Counted from the stretch's first letter, positions 1 to 9,365 are shown. The stretch is 64,000 bases of DNA from Xestospongia muta (GCA_963693285.1 OY848921.1:4335497-4399496); one strand, 5' to 3'. Translations and numbers: made by a program. The notes: generated by a model not told the origin, from the letters alone.

Positions 1-393
1 TATATTTTGAAACGGTTGAGCTCTTTTGTTGAAATAATTTGACGTTCGCTGAGACCAAGGTGATTGAAATATTTTGTTTGTTGCTGGTGGATTACCTAAT
101 CCGTCTTGATGAGTTCCGTCTTTTGCGTAATCAGGCATGTTATCAGCATTAGCAAAATCTAGCCAAGTATCCTGTCTAATATTGTCTGGTACACAGATAA
201 CATCATCAGTTCCAAAATCTGGTTTTGTGTAATACAAATTTTTATTTCCCATGTGTCGGTCAGATTCTTTTTTCACTGGTCGATCTTTAGAATTAAATGC
301 CAAACCGTCTCCCAAAACAGAATCGTGAGCCGGATCATAAGCATTTACAGGTTTACTAATACCGTAGTATTTGAATGCAACGTTTATTGACAT
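1..393 (-). CDS. Partial unknown ORF running off the left edge (at least 131 aa)
   Basis: An open frame starts at the ATG at 393-391 and stays open to the window edge, so the C-terminus is missing. The start lies one base after the stop of the preceding ORF, in the context TTTAAAATG, which is also seen at the next ORF upstream. The protein is hydrophilic, has no obvious signal peptide or membrane segment, and I do not recognise a family. It is the last of three same-strand ORFs packed almost without gaps, which is unusual for an animal genome and fits a compact viral or transposable element. It could instead be an exon of a spliced gene. The frame is probably real because it is long, has a balanced composition and lacks the stops seen in neighbouring relics. 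Confidence 0.5.
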   Translation of the reverse strand, partial: MSINVAFKYYGISKPVNAYDPAHDSVLGDGLAFNSKDRPVKKESDRHMGNKNLYYTKPDFGTDDVICVPDNIRQDTWLDFANADNMPDYAKDGTHQDGLGNPPATNKIFQSPWSQRTSNYFNKRAQPFQNI

Positions 394-394
394 T

Positions 395-571
395 TTAAAT
401 TATGAAACTGTTGTATACGTAGTTGTCAAGACTATTATATAAATCTATCTGATCGGGTTGAATAGAAATTGAAAACGTACACCATGAATCACAACCACAT
501 TGGTCTAACCAGCAACTGCAATAAGGACAGTAGGAAAGTTGTCTTGCAGAGACGTAATATGGCATTTCCAT
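395..571 (-). CDS. Small cysteine-rich ORF (58 aa)
   Basis: Reading from the ATG at 571-569, the frame gives 58 residues with a tight cysteine cluster near residues 14-27 (CPYCSCWLDQCGCDSWC), which could bind zinc or form disulfides. A longer frame extends upstream to 631 but the ATG at 571 lies in the TTTAAAATG context shared with the next ORF. The stop TAA sits one base before the next start. I do not recognise a family. Alternatively the cysteine part is a second exon of the 228-aa ORF: a GTATGT donor near its 3' end and a TTGCAG acceptor inside this ORF would join in frame. Both readings are inference. Confidence 0.4.
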   Translation of the reverse strand: MEMPYYVSARQLSYCPYCSCWLDQCGCDSWCTFSISIQPDQIDLYNSLDNYVYNSFII

Positions 572-605
572 TTTAAAATGAAAGAAAAAATAAATAGAAT
601 AAATA

Positions 606-1292
606 TTAAAATACATACCGTCTGAGTTCAAAATTTTCGCTTTTCAAGTATTCGATTTCTTTTTCAGCAGTCTCTAGTTGTTGTTTTAAATCTTCCAGCT
701 CGTCGGTAACACTGTTAAGCTTATCGACGTATGATTGCAATATACACACGATGTAAACAAAACCTGGTCTCTTTACGTCAGGTTCGTCACTTCTTTTGGT
801 ACAATATTCTAAACCTAATTGTTCAGTTATTCTTTTTTCTTCCGTTTTTAGCATCTCGAATGGATACGGAATGCCAAAGAATACAATGTTATCTTTCAAT
901 TCTTCCCATTCGACAGATCTACCAGTAAGGTCTTTTACCTTATTTATCAGTTTTGATCTGTGTTCGTTAGTTCCATATCTTTGACTCATTGCTGACATGA
1001 TGTCGTACGCCTTCCATTGCGTAGTTTCACCCACGTCCAAAACTTTAATCGACGGACGATAGTAAGAAATGTAAAAATGAGATTCAGCAAACGTATTAAA
1101 CTGCTTACAATGCAAAGAACAGAGAAAACCTCTTTGTCCTTTACGTCTAGTAGCTCTATATTTTGAAATGTCGAACTTACGTTGAGGTATCCAATTTCGA
1201 TACTCTGGGTGTAAAACGTGAATATTGACGGTAGATACTGGATCATTTATATTGAGAACTAGAGATTGAGATGACAAAACGTTGTCAGACAT
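606..1292 (-). CDS. Unknown 228-aa protein with C-terminal coiled coil
   Basis: A complete frame from an ATG at 1292 to a TAA at 606-608. The first 130 or so residues are mixed and contain a basic stretch (ATRRKGQRG) followed by a CSLHC pair; residues about 188-222 form a predicted coiled coil with heptad-spaced leucines and glutamates. No signal peptide or membrane segment is evident. A TATA box lies 33-40 bp upstream of the start, at the right distance for a short leader. I do not recognise a family. It heads a run of three close same-strand ORFs and faces a divergent plus-strand ORF. The absence of stops or frameshifts contrasts with the decayed genes nearby, so it may be recent or under selection. 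Confidence 0.6.
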   Translation of the reverse strand: MSDNVLSSQSLVLNINDPVSTVNIHVLHPEYRNWIPQRKFDISKYRATRRKGQRGFLCSLHCKQFNTFAESHFYISYYRPSIKVLDVGETTQWKAYDIMSAMSQRYGTNEHRSKLINKVKDLTGRSVEWEELKDNIVFFGIPYPFEMLKTEEKRITEQLGLEYCTKRSDEPDVKRPGFVYIVCILQSYVDKLNSVTDELEDLKQQLETAEKEIEYLKSENFELRRYVF

Positions 1293-1324
1293 GGAGAATA
1301 AATGAATAAACTAAAAAATTGCTT

Positions 1325-1345
1325 CTTATATAGTCTTTGGAAGCC
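1325..1345 (-). promoter_or_regulatory. TATA promoter block of the leftward cluster
   Basis: On the minus strand this reads GGCTTCCAAAGACTATATAA and ends in a strong TATA box, placed just upstream of the 228-aa ORF. The same 20-base block with one change occurs in the opposite direction at 1478-1497, so the two divergent transcription units share a promoter module. Confidence 0.6.
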
Positions 1346-1477
1346 AAAAAGTGAAATTTCGTTCTCAAATCACATAATATTTTAAATACGACAATTTTAA
1401 ATCAAAAAAAGTAAATTTTCGTTACCAAATTTTCAACAACGTAAATTTTTAAATTTTAAAATCACAAACACTCCTAC

Positions 1478-1498
1478 GGCTTCCCAAGACTATATAAA
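1478..1498 (+). promoter_or_regulatory. TATA promoter block of the rightward unit
   Basis: Plus strand GGCTTCCCAAGACTATATAA, 19 of 20 bases identical to the mirror block at 1326-1345. An initiator-like stretch (CAGCTCACTCAC) follows about 20-30 bp after the TATA box and the first ATG is at 1577. Confidence 0.6.
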
Positions 1499-1576
1499 CA
1501 CCAGACCAAAACCAGCTCACTCACTTTTGGCTTTCTGCCGAACGTCCAGCAGGGTGAAACTCTCTCCGGTCGGGTC

Positions 1577-1684
1577 ATGTACTACGTTCATACGTTCCGA
1601 GAAAATGAGGTAAGGTTTCAAAATGGGATGCGGAAGTTAAACGTGTCGAACGTATCGGAAGTGATACGTAGTACTAGTGTTTAA
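1577..1684 (+). CDS. Short ORF or first exon opposite the leftward cluster (35 aa)
   Basis: The first ATG after the rightward TATA box opens a 35-residue frame that stops at 1684. After 11 codons there is a strong splice-donor match (GAG|GTAAGG at about 1609), so the real product may be a short first exon spliced to something now lost, because SRCR-derived sequence begins about 50 bp after the stop. No family recognised. Length is too small for confidence; the promoter placement is the main support. Confidence 0.3.
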   Translation: MYYVHTFRENEVRFQNGMRKLNVSNVSEVIRSTSV

Positions 1685-1697
1685 AATCAAAATTGAA

Positions 1698-1724
1698 AGG
1701 TCAAAGGTCAAAGGTCAAAGTTCA
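1698..1724 (+). promoter_or_regulatory. Four AGGTCA-type half-sites spaced by one base
   Basis: Three perfect AGGTCA hexamers and one AGTTCA follow each other with a single A between them. Direct repeats of AGGTCA with one-base spacing are the classical DR1 site bound by RXR/HNF4-type nuclear receptors. It may equally be a 7-bp minisatellite; function is inference. Confidence 0.35.
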
Positions 1725-1737
1725 AATTTTTAAAGGA

Positions 1738-2426
1738 CTAGTTGATCTCTGCTGTAATGGACAGTGGATAACAATATGTGATAACAGATTTAGTTTTACT
1801 GATGCTCAAACAGCTGGGATATAATAATATAATTACAGTGACCTTAGTCTGTATGTTTAAGAAGCAATAATTAGTAATACAATAATGTATAATAATATTA
1901 AGTATGATAATAATGATTACAGGTTATTGTATCACTACAGTAGATCTGGTAGCTCCAGTCAACCAATTTGGAGTAAATACATGTGCAATACTTCCTTTGA
2001 CACATGTTATGGTACTAGATATTACCGATTTCAGTGACTAACTGTTCTCATTCTGAAGATATTACTATAGAATCTAGTAAGTGATAATATCAATCAACTA
2101 TTTATTTATATTATTAGAACGTTTAAAGATGAGATAATATCTGTTATGATTCCTACTACAGCTCTACTGAAGCTAATGTCATTTGTCATCAATTGGGATA
2201 TAGTGGAGCATGAAGTTACTTTAGAGCTGGACTAGTGAGGTTAGATATATCTAGGCTTAACAATAGTTAGTTTAATTTTTCTGTCTAGTTATATGGCACT
2301 GATAGTCTTCCTATGACAATGGATGACCTCAACTGTGGAATACTGACTATCTCTTTCTCTACTGTCATTGATAGAGGGTGTAATAATACTAACTCTTATG
2401 ATGCTACTGTTTGCTACTATAAGTGT
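1738..2426 (+). pseudogene. Decayed SRCR-domain exons
   Basis: Translated pieces match the scavenger-receptor cysteine-rich fold in order: an N-half start (CNGQWITICDNRFSFTDAQ) at about 1755-1810, another N-half (STEANVICHQLGYSGA then SYFRAGL) at about 2165-2234, and a C-half (DDLNCGI then SYDATVCYYKC) at 2289-2426. The last two are separated by a 54-bp intron (2235-2288) with good GT and AG ends and a pyrimidine tract. Stops interrupt the frames, including a TGA between GYSGA and SYFRAG, so it is a pseudogene. SRCR proteins are extracellular or membrane recognition receptors. The 5' side abuts the unrelated ORF cluster at about 1730 and the 3' side abuts a truncated FReD exon. Confidence 0.6.
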
Positions 2427-2436
2427 AGCGAATAGA

Positions 2437-3165
2437 GAATATAGACAGCCTCTCCAAGAGAACCACATAATGCCTTTTGTTGTGTCATCACCATAACAAC
2501 CATTTAAGTTAGAGTAATAACAATTACAATACCGCCATGCACCAGTAAATTCAATGGCACAATTACCACTACTACCCCAATTACCAGTATCATTCTTAAT
2601 GTCTTTAGTAGTAAATTTCATGAGATGATGCCAACTAATAAGAGAGTCTCCAGCAGTACCACTATATCCATATACATGGAATGCATAATCAGTGGTAGAA
2701 CGACCTATGTGAAAGGTAGAGTAACTGGCATATGCACTAGAACCATTTTTATCTCTTATATCAACTCGTAGTTGTGTAGATACATTCCCATTAGCTAAAC
2801 GATGGATTTGTCAAGTCCTAGCCAATACTCTCCTGAGGTATTTCCAAAATCGCTAACATAATCAGTCCAGTTGAGATAGAAGTCAACAGAACCATCTATT
2901 CTTCTTTGAAATACAGTCCATCCACCACCATCAGTCTCCATATCACAATAGGCCTATTGAAAGATGTAATAAAATATGAAAATAAGTGTACTAGAGCTGA
3001 CCTCAAATGAAGTCCCTTCATCAGGATTGATAAGATACACACCACTGGTAGTATAACCTGCCTCATACCAGGTCTTACAGTCTAATAGAACTATAGTGTC
3101 ATAGCATGACATCAGTTATTTTAACGCTATCACTGCATTACCTCCTGGACATGAATAAAATCGTG
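2437..3165 (-). pseudogene. Fibrinogen-related (FReD) pseudogene, copy A
   Basis: Minus-strand exons correspond to those of the intact gene at 25023-26000. Exon 2 is 3090-3002 (89 bp, same length as in the intact gene) and exon 3 runs from 2953 to about 2437. Exon 3 begins [18 protein letters not shown] and includes the C-terminal NCA and SNLNGCYGD motifs. A one-base deletion near 2810 shifts the frame after EYWLGLD, and the same deletion occurs in copy B, so it predates the duplication. The last dozen residues are missing because the sequence runs into an SRCR exon. Exon 1 is reduced to about 20 bp near 3140-3160. Confidence 0.75.
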
Positions 3166-3185
3166 TGTTTCATTTTTTTGTCTAG

Positions 3186-3740
3186 TTATATGGCACTGAT
3201 ACTCTTTCTATGACAATGGATGACCTCAACTGTGGAATACTGACTATCTCTTTCTCTACTGTCATTGATAGAGGATGTAATAATACTAACTCTTATGATG
3301 CTACTGTTTGCTGCTATAAGTGTATAAATATTTCTTCAATACTTATCATTTTTGCAACAGATACCACTAGGATCTGGAACAGTAATCCTTTCCCTGGTTT
3401 GATACGGCTTCAATGAGGCAGTTATTCTAATCAAGGACACGTAGAAGTCTACTGTAATGGACAGTGGGAAACAATATGTGATAATGTATTTAGTTCTACT
3501 GATGCTCAAACTATTTGCAAACAATTGTGATTTAACAGTTACTATAATTATGATCACCTCAAAAATTATTATTAATGAATATAAACTTATTAGTGGCAAA
3601 ATAAATATTTCAATATTTGTTTCATTTCAGATCTAGTAATTCCAGTCAATTAATTTGGGGTACAAGCATGTCTATTTCTTTCTTGGTCACATGTTATGGT
3701 AATAGTAATTCCTGTCCATTGACTCCAGTGACTAGTTGTT
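3186..3740 (+). pseudogene. SRCR-domain exon relics, copy A
   Basis: After a pyrimidine tract and AG acceptor at 3185, a C-half SRCR exon reads YGTDTLSMTMDDLNCGI and ends SYDATVCCYKC. It is followed at about 3400-3545 by an N-half (VEVYCNGQWETICDN, then STDAQTICKQL) broken by stops, and near 3635-3720 by a linker-like piece after another acceptor. The order C-half then N-half suggests what remains of a multi-SRCR receptor read across domain boundaries. Part of this strand overlaps, antisense, the OSCP-like exon. Confidence 0.55.
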
Positions 3741-3748
3741 CTCTCTCT

Positions 3749-3827
3749 CTGTTTCTGTTGTTTTCTGACTGTAGGGTTATTAATAAAATCAGAAAGAGAT
3801 GGTGAATCTTGCATCAATTTCAATAAA
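3749..3827 (-). pseudogene. ATP synthase OSCP-like exon fragment, copy A
   Basis: The minus strand reads LLKLMQDSPSLSDFINNP followed by TVRKQQKQ, resembling the segment of the OSCP subunit (peripheral stalk of mitochondrial ATP synthase) that follows the GRYATAL region in known family members. No GT donor follows and the frame runs into SRCR-derived sequence, so the gene is truncated here. The acceptor position is ambiguous. Confidence 0.45.
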
Positions 3828-3955
3828 AAGAAAGCTATTATTTTAAAACAACAATCGGATAAACCAGTACATGTAGACATACACTCTACATGTACTTCAC
3901 TATAAATTATACAACAGCAGTTACAATAGGAGTTATATTAATAACTATCAATTAC

Positions 3956-4066
3956 CTCAGTGTCTTTTAGTTCCTTTTCCACTTTCTCTAAAGACTCTTT
4001 CCTACAGGCAGCTGAAAACAAAGCATGAACATATCTACCTTCTAATCCATACACTTGAAGAGGAGC
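3956..4066 (-). pseudogene. ATP5PO-like: ATP synthase OSCP-like exon, copy A
   Basis: A 111-bp exon (37 codons, phase 0 at both ends) flanked by AG and GT reads APLQVYGLEGRYVHALFSAA, then CRKESLEKVEKELKDTE. This matches the conserved start of mature OSCP, which contains QVYGIEGRYATALYSAA in animals, followed by a lysine- and glutamate-rich helix. Copy B keeps the exon with five or so changes. A possible remnant of the preceding exon is at 4454-4512 and a following exon fragment at 3749-3827; the rest of OSCP is absent, replaced by FReD/SRCR sequence. I infer a captured partial gene, not a working one. Confidence 0.7.
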
Positions 4067-4453
4067 CTAAAATATAAATGATGAATATTGTACATACTAG
4101 TCACAAAATCACAATGGATGTCATTTGTTAGTTGGAAAATCAAAATCAAATGACCATATGCCATTTAATTACTAATAATGATTTGGTGTTTTGCAAAAAT
4201 TTGTCTTGTATGCATACCTGTGTGTGTCTGGTAATGCTACTAAAATATAAGATTTATCCAATTTTAGGGTATCTAATTACAATAATTTTGTAATTACATA
4301 AACTAGATAAAGTTGCTGGCTTGAAAGCAAGACCGCATACTGCATGTAATTACTTATTAACAGAACCAATTTAAATACTCTTCATTGAGATGATTGCTCA
4401 TGAAAATGTTGACCAATATTATACCAATGATCACAGACATTTTAGACAATTAC

Positions 4454-4512
4454 CTTAACACTGTTGTGTAGCTGCTCCTTTTGGTAATGTTATACTCAGA
4501 CATCTCATTGAG
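4454..4512 (-). pseudogene. Possible OSCP first-exon remnant, copy A
   Basis: Minus strand with an AAG|GTAATT donor at 4454-4453 and the frame MRCLSITLPKGAATQQC before a stop. The RCLS start recalls the RCFST of mitochondrial presequences in OSCP, but the frame does not join exon 2 without a one-base shift. Weak. Confidence 0.25.
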
Positions 4513-6633
4513 CTAGTCCAAATGAACAAAAGAACAAGTCACACATAACTTAATGTACTGTAAATTCTAAAGTGATTGATATACACATTCATACTGATTC
4601 TCTCTAATTATCAATCCTCAAATAAAGGAGATTACTTATTACTGAATTTTGTGATAATGATCAGACCAGAAGTCAGACTTCACAGTCTCATATCCAGCTC
4701 TACAAAAAACAGGAAACATTGTAGGTCTGGGTATGGTACCGTACATTGCTCAACCTAGACCAATTTTATGTTGGATATGATACATGTAACATACCCAGCC
4801 TTATATCAAGAGAATGCCTACAGCGTTATGTAAGTAATTACAGAATGTTACATAGCTATCTCAATACTTCTTTGAGTTATATACTTACTAAATGGTTAAC
4901 TCTGAGCCAGCTAAGTGCTCTACATCATGCAGCCATGGTTCATATTTGGTGCAGCATGTCACGTCCTAGCCACGTGTGTAGGAAGGTGGGGCTAGTGCTG
5001 CTGTTGACACGCCCACAATAAAATGGCTGCTAGGAGAGAGATTTTGTCATATCCCCTTGATTTATTACATGAAATATAAGTGAGAATAGCTGTTAAAATA
5101 TAACTTATTTTTTATTAACACCATTTACATGACAAAACTATTTGTACAGATTAAAGCACAGTATATTATCTATAGTATCAGTACCAGCTTATAATGGAGG
5201 TATGTGATGTCTGACATTTTTGTCCTTGACCTTGTGACTTTATTGGAACTACTGCTCAACAATTATTATTAAGTGGACATCCTTTCATCATACTTTTAGA
5301 TGATATATATATATATAGGTTGAAGAAAGTCAATTTCATAGACTTAATATGTGGTGATCTTGGTCATTGACTACTGCACATTCTACGAAGATAACTGTAA
5401 AATATAGACATTAGAAATGTCTACATCAATGGTACTGATTAATAAGTTTTGATTTTATTTTTGTTAAAATTAATCAGTATTTGTTGTATTGATGTGATTT
5501 TATATATTTAATGTTTCAACTAATGTTATGCATAAATGTTTATATTGTTTATTGGGAATGATACTTAATAAACAATATGGTCTGCCGGCATAATTCCTCA
5601 ATTGGTCCAAATGCTAGGCAGTAACTCCACCCATTGTAACAAGATAATAACATGCTGCAATACAAAGGCGGGGCTTCGTATATGTGTGATTAATAAACTT
5701 ACATTCAGAAAGACAATGTTCATTGTGTACTAGAAAATATATAGGAAGTTACATTGTTGTTACTATCATGGCGCGATCACAATGATCAACTGAGCATGCT
5801 CAGTTCGACTAGCATCTCCAGTAGCGCCAATTGTTTACTAGAAAATAATAAACGTAGACCCCATTACTTCATTTTAGCCATCTCTCTGTCAGGACGTTAC
5901 TTCGGCATCCAGGGCTGTTAGCAAGACAAGAAGAAAGACATGGAGTCATGTTGTCGAGTGATTCTGATAGTGGTTTCTGCAGTAAATACTGAGACAAAGC
6001 TGTTCTTGGCTACAAAAAAGTGGAAGACAGTAGTAACAAATACGGTCAGAGTAACAGTACTCCATGTGTGTTAGAATAGCTAGTTTGTCCCATTTAACTT
6101 TTGTATTCAGTGAGCTTTAGTTAGTTTTAGTTTCTCCTTCATTTAGCCTTTATTTAGTGCATTGGTATCCTAACTAAGCCTGGCATTTTTCCCTGTAATA
6201 TTATAGACTTTTGAAACCAGTATATTTAGTACAATGTAGCAGGTCTGAATAAAGTCAATCAAGTCTCTTTATTTAGTACAAGCCTATTTATCCTCCTGGG
6301 TCTACTTTTGTATTAGTATTAGCTTGTGATGTTCAGACAATTCCTCTTCTCTCCTACTTGTTGTATGAAGAGCATTACGGCATAATAGATCTCTCATTAT
6401 ATTTATAACCTATTATCCTTTCATTATAGTGAATTATGTTTAAAGTATACCTTCCTGCTTATTCCCTATACAACTTGCTGTATGAGCAATATGAATGTAG
6501 TAGTTTCATTAATTAAATATATTTTTAAAGCTTTCCCACATGTCATTTAATTTCTTAATTTAAGTCTCATGTCTATCTACTTACTGGCTATTTGTATGAA
6601 GATATTTCTTCAGTTGTTTACATAGAGTGCCCT
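4513..6633. other. Non-coding part of duplication copy A
   Basis: No convincing gene. The stretch is conserved with copy B at 32800-34994, including many non-coding positions. It carries an 18-bp perfect palindrome (5788-5805), a GC-richer block near 5760-6050 and an AATAAAG polyadenylation-like signal near 6249. It may hold a promoter or a retroelement end; nothing decides this. Confidence 0.4.
5788..5805. repeat. 18-bp perfect palindrome
   Basis: AACTGAGCATGCTCAGTT reads the same on both strands. It is kept intact in duplication copy B at 34022-34039, within the locally GC-richer region. Could be a dimeric binding site; no direct evidence. Confidence 0.5.
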
Positions 6634-7094
6634 GGGCCAACCAAAAACACTGATATTCGGTCGAGTAAACAAATGTTCAGTCAATGCCCTACCAACACCA
6701 CAAATTCAAGCTGTTTGATACAGGATCCCTGCCACACATAGCTAGAACCTTACTCTATCGATAGTAAAAATTTGGAGTCTCTACTGCTGCTATGGGCTTT
6801 ATAGCATTACCGAATACCCGACTGGGTCACATGATCAATGATCATCCACATTGGATCCAGGTGATATTGAGTGTTACTGTCGCTAAAAGGGGTAAATAAG
6901 CTCTGTACAGTACTGTAGCTTCTCATGAACAATGAAGGGATATCTACCTGTTGAACACCTCTAGGTTATTATATCCTTTCTTCTAGCCTGTTATCTGACT
7001 TACCTCTGGCTCAGAGAATATTCAAGAGTCCTCACTAGCCATGTGTTCAGCTTCCTCTTGCTCCACATGTCACAACTAGGCCCGAAGTATATAA
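6634..7094. other. No gene seen
   Basis: Unique sequence between the right breakpoint of duplication copy A and the Tigger relic. No frames with recognisable motifs; a likely 5' flank of the transposon lies here but no terminal inverted repeat could be fixed. Confidence 0.4.
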
Positions 7095-8690
7095 ACAATG
7101 CAACGACGAAAGAATGACAAGGGCAATGAAATCAGTCAATGAGGAAGGCATGTCTGTATGAAGAGCAGCTGCTGAGTTCAATGTGCCAAGATCAACACTG
7201 AATTACAGGATTAATAGCAAAGTTGTTCATGGAACTCTCAGTGGATGGTCAAGGTATTTAAATTACATTGAAGAGGAAGAGCTTGTACGTTTTTGTTACA
7301 AAGTTCCTCAATTGGGTATGCTAGAACACAAAGTGAAGTGATTGCACTTGTGCAAAGAATTTGCTTTGGTAAAGTGTTAGATGTTTCTGTCACTCATGGA
7401 TGGTGGGAGGGGTTTTGCCATTGACATCCATCTATTGTTTTATGCATACCTGCTCAACTGTCTATTGCTAGGGCTAAAGCTACAGACCTTGAAGTGTTTA
7501 GTCACTACTTTGACTTGCTCGAAAGTACCCTGTGTGAGTATGATCTCCTTGATAAACCTTCACAGCTCTTTAATATGGATGAAACAGGAGTCCCATTAAA
7601 ACCAGACCTTCCTAAAGGCATTTTAAAAGGGGGACCAAGAACCCTGTTTCAGTTTCTTCTGGACACAAGTCCCAAATGACTGTGGTGGGATGTGTCAGTG
7701 CAGCAGGTTATTGCATACCTCCAATGATTATATTGGATAGAAAAACTCTACATCCAGACATGACCATAGGAGAGTTGCCAGGTAATATATATATGGCTTG
7801 TCCTTAAAGGGTTGGGTTGACCAGGAACTGTTGAAGATGTGGTTTGAAGGGCATGTTTTACGGTACGCTCCTCCAGTTCACCCTTTAATCCTCCAAATGG
7901 ATGGTCACTTGGCCCATTTCTGCCCTGATACCATTTGAATGGCAGCAGAACCAGTTGTGCTTTTTACTTTGCCTCCCAACACAACCCACGTTTCACAGCC
8001 ATTAGATAAAGGATGTTTTGGTCCCTTAAAAATTGAGTGGAAAAAAGTATGTCACAATTTAGTAAACGAAGGTCAAGTGGTGACACGCTACACTTTCACA
8101 AGGCTTTTTAGTGAGGCATGGATGCGTTCTATAACCATCAAAAATATACTATCTGGATTTCGTGTTACAGGTATCTATCCCCTTGATTGAAGCAAACTTA
8201 CTGGATTGGGAGAGTCTGATCCCACTTCTGAATCATTAGAACTGCAATCATTCAACCCAATGATCAGTTGTTCACCTTTTGCTAGAAAGGTATGCAAAAG
8301 TCCACATTTTTCTGAAAAAGAAATTGATGATTTTCACCATCAATATTGTGGTCACGATACAGATGACATGAGTGAGCAGTACATGGAATGGAAACAAATG
8401 TATCATCCATATTCTGGCATTTCTGTTTCAAACAGTACAGATTCACCTCTTGACTCATCCCTCTTTCATACTCCTTCAAAACCTGAATCATGTGTTATAA
8501 TGGCTACTCGCCCCAGTCGTTCTTTTCAAGATACTTTAAAAAATCCATCACCAGTACCAAATGTTTTTTCCACCTGATCCAAAACCAACATCTCGAGTTT
8601 TCAGAATTTGGTAAGTCTTGAGAAGAAGCAGAGATTGAAGGATGAGAAAATGAGACTGAAAGAAGAGAAACAGAAGTTACGAGAGTAAAA
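7095..8690 (+). pseudogene. Tigger/pogo-type (DDE_1) transposase pseudogene
   Basis: Fragments in several frames line up in the order of a Tc1/pogo-Tigger transposase. First comes an N-terminal helix-turn-helix (MTRAMKSV, AAAEFNVPRSTLNYRI) from about 7114. Then a CENP-B-like region ends in LLDKPSQLFNMDETGVPL at about 7545-7600. The DDE core follows: the first aspartate in FNMDETG, the second in LQMDGHLAHF at about 7890, the third in VSQPLDKGCFGPLK at about 7990-8030. A charged C-terminal tail runs to about 8690. All three acidic residues survive although stops occur after GMSV, after CPDTI and after GIYPLD, and the frame shifts near 7670. No intact copy; the element is dead. Terminal repeats were not found. 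Confidence 0.8.
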
Positions 8691-8699
8691 AGCTAAAGA

Positions 8700-9365
8700 G
8701 AGAGAAGAAATGCATGCAGGTACCTTGATATAATAATATCCGGAATTATTCATTAGCAGTGTTTGCTAGTCTTAAAAAGTCATTAGTAAGGTTAATAATT
8801 ATTAGTTAACGAGAACACATTAATGACCACACCCATACTTTCACTAGAAAAAATTTTCTGCTTCCAAAATAATAATAGTGACTTTAATTTTCCACATAAT
8901 TATGTGTGATTTTCCACATTATGTAGTTAAAAGCTCTGAGAAGGGAAGCACAAAAGGTGTGGAGGTTGTTCAACAAAAGAGATGTATAAATATTCTGTTT
9001 AAATTATTGAACATAATGTGTTCCATCACAACCAACTGTTACTTTTGATGAAGATTTCAGTGCAGAGGAGGATACTAATATTATGCTTGCAGAAGAGAGC
9101 TTTAACAGTATTGCATTTTAATTAGTTTCTGAATTGATTTTCATAATTGTTCAGGAACTAATTCAGTGACTAAAAAGTCTGTTGCAAAGAAAGGTAATCA
9201 TCTAATAAAATTATGTATCTCAACACTGTTACTATTGTAGTTGAAAGTAAAAAGACAAGGGCAAGTGCAGTGTGTACAACAGTGAAGACGAGCAAGTGAA
9301 GGCTCTACATGTATAAGAGGTCATTAATACAGGAACTTAGATAGGTTAGATCAATAAGATGCTTA
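8700..9365. other. No clear gene; flank of Tigger relic
   Basis: AT-rich. Short lysine-rich pieces near 9170-9300 could be further exons linked to the tandem exon-like repeat that follows, but no continuous frame or domain is visible. Confidence 0.3.

Larger units (their letters stand above)
2433..6633. repeat. Segmental duplication, copy A
   Basis: About 4.2 kb that matches 30698-34994 in the same orientation with scattered substitutions and small indels. The shared unit contains an FReD pseudogene, SRCR exons, two OSCP-like exons and about 2 kb of non-coding DNA. Copy A has about 60 bp near 6430-6490 that copy B lacks, and lacks a 160-bp tandem duplication present in B. The left breakpoint cuts the FReD C-terminus here; the right breakpoint is at CATAGAGTGCCCT. 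Confidence 0.9.

Noticed and set aside
2289..2621. 110-aa minus-strand frame read as one protein
   Set aside because: Only its first two thirds are FReD sequence; the rest is antisense of an SRCR exon across a breakpoint.
3336..3599. Minus-strand 87-aa frames (also 31601-31864)
   Set aside because: They are antisense to the SRCR N-half exon, rich in hydrophobic runs, with no motif of their own.
6060..6330. Possible solo long terminal repeat
   Set aside because: An AATAAAG signal is present, but no TG...CA borders or flanking target duplication could be found.
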